From Serinus canaria (Eukaryota; Chordata; Aves; Passeriformes; Fringillidae), in contig NC_066322.1 in the NCBI RefSeq assembly GCF_022539315.1, positions 17,184,765 through 17,248,764 of the forward strand: a stretch of 64,000 nt of DNA, in the 5' to 3' direction. The notes beneath the pieces are model-generated. The model saw only the letters and a program-made list of their open reading frames with translations. It had not been told where the DNA came from and made no database searches. The position numbers were made by a program, and so were the translations under genes. Below are positions 1 to 9,540 of the stretch, one piece after another; the stretch's first letter is position 1; every line of letters starts with the position of its first letter.

Positions 1-2312
1 GGGATCTCATACATATAAATGACTTAGAAGCAAGGTTGTCTTTCCCTCCTACGGTTAAACCAAACCAGTGTCTAGACTGAAAACGTACAGCACCCATAAG
101 CTCTGCTGTTAAAAATATGAAGCTCTCATCATGATGTAACGATGCTTGTTTCTAAACTCAGTTGTTGTTTTCCATGCCAAAAGTTATAGGTGAACCTGTG
201 AGTGACAGCATTTGTCCCAGCTTATTTCTAGTTCTTTACAATACTAAGCATTACATTTTGCTTAGTGAGTGAGTAGAGCGAGTTTCAATTGACTGCAAAC
301 ATTTTTGTGGAAAGGCAATTAAATACTACCAGTTGCCTCACATACCATACAGTCTTTTCACTGGCAATGTGAGGTATTTTAATCCCTGAAACAGTCTCCT
401 TGGATAAGTGTTTTTAAAATCTTTGCAGCTCTCTGAGTTATTATATTTTACAGAATTCTTAAGCTGAGATATACATACAAGTAGTAGTATGTAAGTAGCT
501 TTCCAGTGGTACATGATTTGCCATAACACCAGGGATGCTTCTGCCAGCTGCTATTTTGGCTGATAATAGAACCTGACAAAAAGTAATTGGGGTTGCCTTC
601 CCCTCCAACTCTTTAACCGTGGATAAAGACTCTTTGGATCTCATTTTGAGACTGGGGATACTTTAAACACTGCAAAGGGCTTAAAGGCCTTGCTAAAACA
701 TATCCTTAATTTTACAAGCACAAGTGTTTTCCAAAACGTTAGTCTTCAGATAGCTTATCACAGTCTATCAGCTCCAACACCATTTCTAATAACTCTATGT
801 GTAAATCTCGCTGTCACTTTAAATTCCTTTGGTAAACATAAAACATGGAATTAGATTAGTAACTTCCTGCTTCCTTTATTAAGCTACGCAGTGAGATTTT
901 TCCAGTCAATTTCTTTTGCAATAAGCAAAAAAATACACTAACCTAATACAGTCGTGTAGCAAAGTGATTACTAAAAAGTTACTCACATTTTTCTGTCTGT
1001 TCATGTAAACAAACTTGACTATTACCACTGCCCCAATCAAAACCACTGTTGAAAGAATAGCATGCCACCTTCTCCCCTCTCCCAGTTTTATCTCCAGTTT
1101 TCAGAATAGGCTTGAAAAACAGCAACTGCAAAAAACACTTCTGATGTCTTGCACACTAAACTGTTTGAAAAGTCCAGCAAGTGAGATGCTTTTGATCTGA
1201 CAGGAACTGACCAGTACTACTGAAGCAAATGAGATCACATTACTCACGGCAGCCTCTCTAAACATTCAAAATACCACAAACATTAAAAAGCCTCTTTAGA
1301 ATTAGCCATGCAGTTCACAGAGGAATTTAAAAATAGTCTCTTTACAAATATGTGTGTGTATAGATGCTTCTACTATACTAAATTATGAAAAATACTTTTA
1401 AACTGCACTAGTTTTTACATGTTTCATTTAAGCATTTTAAACCTCATCAAGTATTAATTTGCTGAACTAATACTTTTTAAAAAATCCTCAAGTTTAGATT
1501 ACTGACTCCTTAAGATGAGAACAACTCTTCCAAGAAGCCAGCTGTAACCAATTTTTTTCTCATAAAATTGTAAGACTTAAAGCTAGGAGACCAGTGCACT
1601 ATCTTTTGTGTTAACACAAAACTTTATAGATTTAATATCTCCATTGTAGTTCTACCATCTCACAACCCTGAATGCTTCTGACTTAAGTGTGTGGAATATT
1701 TTAAAATAAATGTAATTAGCATGAGAGTGCAGTTTTCGGAACAGCTTGAAAAAACTACTAAAGTGCTGAGGAGTTGCTTCTTCAGCAGCGATGCTTTTAG
1801 TCATTAGATGAGACAATTAATGTCAGTCAGCCACAGACTAAATAAATATGCATTGTAGCTCAGAAGTCCATGTAAGCACAAGAACTGAATCTGTCTATAT
1901 TTGTGCTGGTCTGAACCTGTCTGTGCCAGACTGGTCATACCATTTTAAAAGCAAGTCCAGCCAACAGGATAACCAGGCTTTCAGGCATAGTTTGTGCTGC
2001 TGCAATCCTGAAGAGATACCATCAGGAAGCAGCAATCTTGTTTTTGCTAGCTCTACCAGCATAACAAGGGAGTGACTCTCTGAAGATACTTGCAAACTTT
2101 GCGAGGGAAAACTGGTATTTGCTATTCTAATTCACCAGCAGTGCAACCTGTTCTCTCTTGATGTATTGGTGCTATATTTAATTTAAAATTAAAAATAGTT
2201 TTCCTGTGAATTGTAAACCCAAGCATACACATGAGATGCAGTCTGCATATGCCAAGCGCTTTTATAATGCGGATTAACAAGTTCTCAATAAATTAAAATT
2301 TTCTTTACCTAC
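1..2312 (-). other. ALG14 intron 3, partial
   Basis: AT-rich sequence downstream of ALG14 exon 3. I searched it on the minus strand for the expected last exon (VLCNGPGTC and YFIVQWP-like segments) and found neither, so the last exon should lie outside the window. No repeat family, RNA gene or other coding signal is recognised. Confidence 0.7.
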
Positions 2313-2435
2313 CAAATCTGGTTTCCGTTTGTAGGTCAGAGGAAGAGAGTAAAGTATGGAGTATAGTGTTGTTAGCACAGAGGAGGTCCAGGACTGTCTG
2401 ACCTCCCGGCTTCTGGGAATGCGATCCAGGCTGAA
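2313..2435 (-). CDS. ALG14: ALG14 coding exon 3
   Basis: 123 bases (41 codons), acceptor ttttccag|TTCAGC and donor TTG|GTAGGT. It encodes FSLDRIPRSREVRQSW and ends SLPLTYKRKPDL, matching the human RIPRSREVQQSW...KPDL block. Phase 0 at both ends, so it could be skipped without a frameshift. The open frame runs upstream through the acceptor to an ATG at 2582, which matters for the GC-rich patch just upstream (see findings). Confidence 0.94.
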
Positions 2436-5400
2436 CTGGAAAAGAGCACGAGGAGCGGAGCTGTTACTTTCCTGACAACGTTGTGGCTCCTTCTCATTAC
2501 ATCTGTCTGTGCCAACCTTTTTTCCCCCTTTACTTAGGCTAGTTTGGGTACGTTTGTGTACAAAAAGTATAGAGTGACGCACAAAGCATAGAGAAACCCC
2601 AGAGCTGGGAAGCTATTGTTGGGCGCCGACTCGGTTCCCCCAAGCCCCGGGCAAGCCGCAGCAGCAGCGCCGGGCGAGGGCGGCACCTCGCGGGCACCGG
2701 CGGCGCTCGGAGCGCTCCGCCGCCTCCCGCAGCTGCCGGGCATTGACACCGCAGGAAACGCACAGCTCTGCTCCGCTACTGTCCGCCCAGTGCCACTGAA
2801 CATGCCAAAGAGAAAATCGCCATCCTTTAAATGAGTGAGTATTCAAAAGATACGCGCGATGCGTATGCAAAATGCAAAATATCTGCGCAAAGAAACAGGA
2901 AAGAACATCTTATCATTAAATAAAAAATAGGTAAAGAAGTAACTTTCTTTGTTCCTTCCCTAAATGAAGATTATTCACAGTGTGTAAAAGGTATCAAATT
3001 AATAAAGCAAGGATGATTCCTTTTGTCTTGAAACCCCGGGAGCAGGGAGCAGTTGTTAGGCTGCCTACCCTCCTTGCAGGTGCCTTTACCTCAGTGGAGA
3101 GGAGCTGCACCTAAGAATTATTGCTATGGCAGAAGGCACTCCTGATGCCAATGACATTTTGGACTGTTTAATGAAAGACAGATGTAGAGGCTGCAGTGCA
3201 GCGTTCAGTGATGCTGACATGTGGGTAGTGGTTGTTACCTCACTTCACATGGGGGTGAGAAACTCTAAGTACTGAAAATTGCCCAGTTACTTCATGTGCA
3301 CATTGCTAATTGTCATAGCTTAGTCCTGGTGATTTGTGCCTCTGAAAGTGGATGTTAACAAAATCTGCATGGTAAATACAAATTACAAATCTGTCTTGAA
3401 TAGCAGGAACTGGGACTATTTTTGATATATGAGGTGGAAAGAATAAAAAAAACCCCCAACATTTGTAAATGCAGAATGTTAATTTTCTTGTCTGAGATTA
3501 TCCTGTTTCATTGGGATATCCTTCTTCAATAGCTGTGATACTGGAAGGCATTAACAGATGTTACAAACTGATTTTTTTGTTTTATTTGCAGGTGTTGAAA
3601 CTCTGATTGTATTACTCTGACAACAGAATATGGAAAGATAAACATACCCCCTGCTCCCTATTCAACAGGTTTCTGGTTATCACTGCCTCTGTTTCTCAAA
3701 GCTTTGGAAGAGTTCAGGTGATAAAAAGAAATGCTCCAAGTGGAGTTTAGACCTTGCATAGTACTCAGCCCTGCAGGAAATATGGGTATGATAAAGTGGT
3801 TTTAGGCAATCAGGGTGCAATGGAAATAGTCACATGAACCTTCACTGTAAGAATGGTGTTTAAGAGCATTTGACAAAAAAAATAGGTAATTTTCATCAGC
3901 ATTAAAAAACCCAAATAATTTCAGCAGAGCTTGGCAGGAACTCCAAACAGTACCAAAGTAGGAATTTACTTGGAGAGTTCAAGCAAAGATCAAGCTGATT
4001 TTATCCATACTTTTCAAAAAACATTCTGGAAACTCTGCACATCAGTGTCTATGTCATGTTAGGACTTCAGTCCACACATCAAACAACTCCTAGGTATTAA
4101 AATTAAAAACCAAAACTGGGGGGTTTTTTTGTTGTTTGTTTAGAAGCCACTGTCAGATGCTTCTGTAATCCCAGCCTCTCCTCTCATTAAGTACTGTCAG
4201 TGTTCCAAAGGTACATCCTGTATATTTTGCTGGAACACTGCACAGTATGTCTGACACCAAAAAAGATTTCTCCCCTATCTACTATGTGTCATTTTGTTGC
4301 ATCTTTTTTTTTTTCTTTACATCTTTTTTTTTTTCTTTACATCTTTAATGTACTCAGAATCTTTTTTCTAATTTGAAAACAAATGTTCCAAACTGGCAAA
4401 CCTCTAATGTAATTTCAAAACCAGTGATGTTGTCCTTTACCTAGTTAATGTTGTTTTGCAAGGATGCAAAGAAAAGCTGGTGGAAAACTGCAACTGCTGT
4501 GAATTATTATAATATTCTCAGCTGAACATACTGCAATGCTTTGCAAAGAGACTGAGTTTACATAATTCTTTTTCATTATGAGAAATAAGATTTTTTAGCA
4601 TAGTACCTCTCATGAAACAGGAAAGAACACATGGTCAGAAGAGGCTTATGTAAAGGTTAGTTAATCTGGTTGTTCATCTCAGACAAGACCGTGGGACTAT
4701 AGGAATTCATGTTCTTCAGTCTCTCTGCTGCTGGAGTATGCTGCCAGCAGCTGAAACAGCTTCTCTAGGAGACAAAAGGTTCCCTCAGTAACAGCTCTGG
4801 GGGCATCCATGTGGAATAGCTGTGGTTACAGGTGGGGAGTGATAGAGACCAAAGAGGCCAGGGATAGCAGGACCAGAGACTTTTCATAGGTGGCATTTTT
4901 AGTTATTTTTTAAGAGGCTTAGTGGGTTGAGGTGCAGCATTTTTCTTCTTGTAAGCAAGATGCTCATTCTGGTTTTCTTTCCTTCTCCCTGAATAGCTGT
5001 TAGAAAAAAGCTAGACCACAGATGAAAAAAAAATATTTGGAGGGATGGGGAGGTGTGTGTGTTTAATTTTCTCTTACATCACTGGTTTTCTGTTACATCA
5101 TTATTGTAATTTGTCTTCCATCTGGTTCCTAGTTCTGGAAAAATCTACTTCCTTAACAGGATGAGGAAGGGAATGACCATGTGTTGAAGCATTCAGACTT
5201 CTCCCTTTTACTTATGCAAAGCTTCAAGAAGTTACTAAGACATAAGTTTTAAATGTTTGATGATCTCCAGTGCCCCCAATAACAAAACACATACTGTGTG
5301 TGTGAAAGCACACTCTGAAATTTAGAAAAGATATGTTACAGGCATGTGATATTTACTTTCCAAAATTTATCTTTCATTTTCACTCTAAATACTTTTGCTT

Positions 5401-8400
5401 AGTAGAAAGAGAATGGTCAAAGGAAAATGAGCATCTGTTATCCAGACATCAAATTCACATGCAGCCAAAAATGCTCCTCTGGCTTTCAGTATTGAGGGAA
5501 AATATAACTACAGGATCTGTTAGGAGTTGGAGAGGTTATAAAAGAGAAGCTGCTTAGCAAAAATAAGTGAGCTATAAAAACCACATAACCTTATAATACT
5601 GAAAATATGTATCTTTAAGAAATCTAGTAATTTAGGGTTGGACATTCTTCAGGTAAGTGAATATGACTGTGTGGATGGCTATTTACCCAACAAGATGTCT
5701 CTGAACAGAAAATACCTCTGGTCACTTTATTAAACATTCATCCTTGGTGAACAATGAGACATGAAAGTTGCAGTAAACAAACTTCAAAATGTCATTCCTT
5801 AGTGAGCCTTAGCAGCAGTTGCCTAACATTAAAAGGATTTATTCTGAAAATCAATTCTACTGAGTCCTACAGTCTTTTGTCTCAGCAGCGCTGCTGAAAA
5901 CAGTGGAAGTGCACCATATGAAATCAACACCATGCAAATAAATAATTTACTGTGTATTGTACTATTTGCTCAAAAGGACTTAAATTTTTTGTAGTCAGAA
6001 CATTCATTTCTATTGTACTTATTCCACTAAAACTTTCTACTAATTTCACTGGATGTCAGATCACACTTTAGGTCAGCAGTTATGCTGCTGTCTGTTAATC
6101 ATACAGCACACAAGCTAAAAGCAAGCAAACATCTGAGAAAAAAATAGTAAAGACGTTTTAATGATTTTTTCATGAGTTTTACGAGTTCAGCATTTGCTCA
6201 GGTCATCAGCCAAAAAACTGACATTCAGAGGCTTTGCATCCTTTTTAAACACACATTTAATACTTTATTTTAAAAATATAACCAAGACACAGTCTAGAAA
6301 CACACAAAGCCAATACAATTAAAATTGAAGTTTTCCTAGATGAAATATTTTTATATATAATTTCCTTAAAAAAAATATTATGTGTCACTCAGGGAAATTC
6401 CAAACTAAAAAAAAAAAATTCCCTCTGCAATGTTTTTGCCCCAGTATTCTTACAGCTACAAGTAACACTTCAGTGTCTAGCTGGTATAAATGTCCTTTCA
6501 AAGAATCATTTCCAAATTGCCTTGAATTAGAATGTCAAGATCATTTTTCTTATGTGAGTATTTAACAAGTTACCTGGGACTCGGAGAATGTTTCAGCCCT
6601 TTTTTGTTCAAAAGAACGTATTTTAGCTTCACTCATCTTATCTGAGTCTGCCAAAACATAATGTCTAGGAGAGTATGACTCTGACAAACAGCTAAGTAGC
6701 CTCAGGATTTCTGTTGTGTGCCCACCTGTAAAACAAAGCAGACTGCAATTAGTGTGTGAAAAATTTCGTAACTTTCCATTTCTTCAGCTGAATCAGTCAC
6801 TTTTCATTTTGAAGCATATGAGTATTACTACCACCAGAGAGAAAGCCTCTTTTGAGAGTAAAGGATTCAAGCAGAGGATGGCTGAGACTGCTTACAGAAC
6901 ATGGAGGGAACTCAGCTCCCAGGGAAGTGGTATTGATAGATGTTTTCCATGAAATGGGATTGAACCAGGGTCACGCAGGAGTCTGATGTTTGTGTTTAGT
7001 GTCCTGTACACGGTGCAGAACAACCAGGCACAGAGTGACACTGTGCTCTGCACTCAAAGCACCCCATGGGGCAATGGCCAAAATGCAGCTGGACAGGATC
7101 TGGCTCAGAGCTGCACCTTGGAAGCAGAACTGCCACTGACCCTGCCCTGTGCCCAGTGCTGTGACCTGCCAGAGCAGCAGTCTGCTAGCCCAGCTCATCA
7201 CACTGCAGCCACAGCAGTGACAGCCCCAGCAGGGTCACCCTGCAGCCACAGCAGTGACAGCCACAGCAGGGTCACCCTGCAGCCACAGCAGTGTAGCTGC
7301 TGGGTGCTGACAGAACAAACAGTCCTGCTTCAGGCACTGCTCTGAGCACTGCCCTTGAAGGGGCCTTCACAACCTTCTAACTGCAGGGTCACTCTGTCCC
7401 AGAGCTAAACTGGCACCAAACCAGAGAGAAGGGGAGGCTGTACATACTGGGCTTTTTGGCAGCTGGGTTAATTTTTTGGTTTTTTTCTGATTTGAGTTTC
7501 CTGAAAAGCAGGAGATATAGAGGGATAGAGGGATATTGTTAGAGTGGAAGGGGGGGAAAAGGAAGATTGTGTGTGTAGGTGAAGAGGAGCAATCTCATCT
7601 TTTATCTATTGGACTGCATCAGACCAACATGAAACCAGACCCACAAATAAATCATGTGTTTACTGGATGTGTTGCTTTTCAGTCTGCTGGAAGTTGCAGA
7701 CCAAAACCAGTAAACTAAATGTATTCCTACTACCTGCGGCTGTTCAGTGTCACTAGGCTCCCAAGAGACCTTTGCTGCACAGGTTAAACACATAGCTGGT
7801 GAACAACTGACAGCAAGGAGAGTTTGCACTAGTAGTGCAGCATTGCACTAGACTTTGCTATCTCTCCATACAATTTCACATGGTATTTTTCAAATACATT
7901 TGGAGATATTTTCTCCTGAGTGGTGTTTGTTAAGGTTTCACAAATTTTAATGCAATCAGCTGAGCACTCACAGAAGAGCAGGAGATTTCAACTTAAAAGC
8001 CTCAAAGAATAGGCTTGAACATTATGGGAATCTTAACTGACATGTATTATTTCACCTGGTAAGCTTATGTAGTGTGGAAGCATTCTTTTAATACAGACAA
8101 ACTAGATTCCAAAGGACTGAAGGCAAATATACACATTTCCAGCCCTAGTGGATGTAAAGATGACCTGAAGAATTATAAACTACCAGTCAAACTCAGATGC
8201 AGAGAGATCTCAGGATTATTACTCAATTAGTTGGTGCGCAAAAACCAAAGGGATACTGAGGTGCTGAAATCACAGCTGGCCAGAATTTGTCAACTGCAAA
8301 TTATCAAATAAAATTTTTGCAGGTAAATTAATTGCCCTTCAACTCTGGTAACAAGGTAACAAGGAGTAGCAGATGTGTACAGCCCCTTTAGCGAGGGGTG

Positions 8401-9006
8401 ACATTCTTGTCTCTGACGGATCCACCTGTGACTCTTGTAAGTAAATCACATCAGATCGCAAAGTGCCACGTGTGTGAGGGGCGAGCCAGTCTTTGGAACG
8501 CCGCGCCCTGCAGCGCCCTCAGCAACCTGCAGCCAGGCCGAGCAGCTGCACAGATCACTGCACCAGTGCTTTCGGTGCTTCCACCGTGACTGCGGTGAAA
8601 CGCCTAACAGTGATTCAAAACACCCTAGAGCAGGCGGCGGCCCCGAGGACACCCGGCCCGGCCCGGGGGCACCACAGGAGCTGCCATGGCGGGGCCGCGG
8701 CACCGGCTCCTCACACACGCAACCGCGACTACAACTCCCGGCATGCATCATGGTAGAGGGCCAGCGTTGCGCTAGCTGCTCGTCGCGCTGCATGCCGGGA
8801 CTCGTAGTTCCAAGAATCTGGAGCGGCAGCTCTAGGGCGCCACTCTCTCCCGCCGGCGGCAACCGCCACTCACCAGAGCCGGCCACCACCAGGAGACTGA
8901 ACGGAGGCGTCCGGCGACCGCGGCGCCTCCTATCCAGGAGCACCAGCGGGACAAGCAGTAAGGAGAAGAGGAGGAGCAGGACCACGACGACGGGCAGCTG
9001 CTCCAT
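2313..9006 (-). CDS. ALG14: ALG14, UDP-GlcNAc transferase membrane subunit (3' partial; exons 1-3)
   Basis: ALG14 anchors the catalytic partner ALG13 on the cytosolic face of the ER; together they add the second GlcNAc to GlcNAc-PP-dolichol, an early step of N-glycan precursor synthesis. The visible coding parts are 8874-9006, 6574-6725 and 2313-2435 (reading on the minus strand), joined by GT-AG introns with compatible phases (1, 0, 0), giving 136 residues. Order of elements: a hydrophobic N-terminal anchor (about residues 2-25), a basic patch (RRRRGRR), the glycine-rich VVAGSGGHTTEIL segment at the start of the Rossmann-like fold, SYSPRHYVLADSDKMS, and RIPRSREVRQSW. About 80 C-terminal residues, expected from the human 216-residue protein and starting VLCNG in human, are missing and should be encoded left of position 1. 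The gene faces away from TLCD4, as in human. An in-frame ATG at 9075 would add 23 residues; I prefer 9006 because the membrane anchor then starts the protein. Confidence 0.93.
2610..2790. promoter_or_regulatory. Isolated CpG-rich patch inside ALG14 intron 2
   Basis: About 180 bases dense in CG dinucleotides and GC runs, with sharp edges against AT-rich flanks. It lies about 180 bases before ALG14 exon 3 in the direction of ALG14 transcription. It could be an alternative or antisense promoter, or an inserted GC-rich 5' end of another gene. No TATA box or clear transcription start motif was seen. Function is inference from base composition only. Confidence 0.45.
4302..4341. repeat. 20-bp T-rich tandem duplication
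   Basis: Two perfect copies of a unit reading atctttttttttttctttac lie head to tail, followed by a partial third (atcttt). It is a small slippage-type duplication in ALG14 intron 2. Confidence 0.8.
6574..6725 (-). CDS. ALG14: ALG14 coding exon 2
   Basis: 152 bases between acceptor tttacag|GT and donor CAG|GTAAC. Together with the last base of exon 1 it reads GGHTTEILRLL, then SYSPRHYVLADSDKMSEAK, the most conserved stretch of the ALG14 N-terminal half. The GGHTTE segment forms the glycine-rich loop of the fold. The end of the exon (after KIRSFEQKR) is variable compared with human as I recall it. Confidence 0.95.
7203..7291. repeat. 37-bp tandem repeat, about 2.4 copies
   Basis: Units start at 7203, 7240 and 7277 with ctgcagccacagcagtgaca; the first two complete units differ by one base (cccc versus ccac). 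The third copy is cut short at gcagtgtag. It lies in ALG14 intron 1. Confidence 0.88.
8728..8747 (+). promoter_or_regulatory. ZNF143/THAP11-like site (plus orientation)
   Basis: ACTACAACTCCCGGCATGCA closely matches the well-known ACTACAATTCCCAGCATGC promoter motif bound by ZNF143 and the THAP11/HCF-1 complex. Two C/T or G/A differences from that consensus as I recall it. It lies 127-146 bases inside ALG14 intron 1, within the CpG island. Confidence 0.75.
8789..8808 (-). promoter_or_regulatory. ZNF143/THAP11-like site (minus orientation)
   Basis: The minus strand reads ACTACGAGTCCCGGCATGCA, identical at 18 of 20 positions to the copy at 8728-8747 in the opposite orientation, with 41 bases between them. 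The pair forms a large inverted repeat close to the ALG14 start. Confidence 0.7.
8874..9006 (-). CDS. ALG14: ALG14 coding exon 1
   Basis: Encodes the N-terminal membrane anchor (MEQLPVVVVLLLLF...) followed by basic residues and PPFSLLVVAGSG. It ends in a split Gly codon (phase 1) at donor G|GTGAGT (gt at 8873-8872). The start context is weak at -3 (C). The frame stays open upstream to an ATG at 9075, so a longer amino end is possible but is arginine-rich and unlike known ALG14. Confidence 0.92.
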
Positions 9007-9027
9007 GCGCGGCGGAGGCCACCACTC

Positions 9028-9083
9028 GCGGAAGTGGCAGTGGCACCTCCCCGTACGGCGGCCGGCGCGGTTCAAACTTCCGC
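9028..9083. promoter_or_regulatory. Pair of ETS-like sites upstream of ALG14 start
   Basis: GCGGAAGTG at 9028-9036 and its reverse form ACTTCCGC at 9076-9083 carry the GGAAGT core bound by ETS/GABPA factors. They flank the likely ALG14 transcription start, just upstream of the ATG at 9006 on the minus strand. Binding is inferred from the motif only. Confidence 0.5.
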
Positions 9084-9284
9084 GCGCTCTGAGCGCGGTG
9101 GCGGCTCCGGGGGTGGACGGCGCCGGAGTGATGCCGGGTGAGGGGCTCCCCGAGTGCTCGCCCGGTGCTCCCCGCGCCTCCGAGCACTCTCTGGCACCCG
9201 CTGCGCCCCAGCCGGCGTCCCGGAGCTGCGAAATACCGCCGTAAGCAGGGGGAAATGAGGGCTGGCGCTCTCAGGGCCCGCAGG

Positions 9285-9540
9285 CCGAGCCTGCCGGCTG
9301 TGCGCGGAATGCAGGAGCCCAGAGAGGCCTGCCGGCTCTAGCGGGGCCTGCGGCAGGAGCCGAGAGAGGCCTGCCGGCTCTAGCGGGGCCTGCGGCAGGA
9401 GCCGAGAGAGGCCTGCCGGCTCTAGCGGGGCCTGCGGCAGGAGCCGAGAGAGGCCTGCCGGCTCTAGCGGGGCCTGCGGCAGGAGCCGAGAGAGGCCTGC
9501 CGGCTCTAGCGGGGTCTGTAGCAGGAGCCGGGCGCTCCGT
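9285..9540. repeat. 42-bp GC-rich minisatellite, about five to six units
   Basis: A unit beginning agagaggcctgccggctcta and ending ggcctgcggcaggagccg repeats every 42 bases; the inner copies are virtually identical and the outer ones are diverged (ggaatgcaggagccc at the left, ggggtctgtagcaggagc at the right). Because 42 is a multiple of three, an open minus frame with a 14-residue repeat appears, but this is a by-product of the repeat. It is at the edge of the ALG14 CpG island. Confidence 0.93.

Larger units (their letters stand above)
2436..6573 (-). other. ALG14 intron 2
   Basis: Mostly AT-rich, non-coding. It contains the isolated GC-rich patch near 2610-2790, a short duplicated T-rich unit at 4302-4341, and otherwise nothing I can name. 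Confidence 0.8.
6726..8873 (-). other. ALG14 intron 1
   Basis: Non-coding. It holds the 37-bp tandem repeat at 7203-7291 within a moderately GC-rich stretch (about 7000-7400), and at its start the CpG island with the inverted ZNF143-type sites. The remaining sequence shows nothing recognisable. Confidence 0.8.

Noticed and set aside
1..2312. Possible last exon of ALG14 inside the window
   Set aside because: No minus-strand segment resembling VLCNGPGTC or YFIVQW was found.
8874..9075. ALG14 start at the upstream in-frame ATG (9075)
   Set aside because: It would add 23 mostly basic residues before the membrane anchor, unlike the family; the ATG at 9006 fits better, though the upstream one cannot be excluded.
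8474..9244. 256-codon plus frame over ALG14 exon 1
   Set aside because: Antisense to a verified ALG14 exon and composition driven; no recognised domain.
9285..9540. Possible CRISPR-like array
   Set aside because: Copies are head to tail with no unique spacers; it is a eukaryotic minisatellite.
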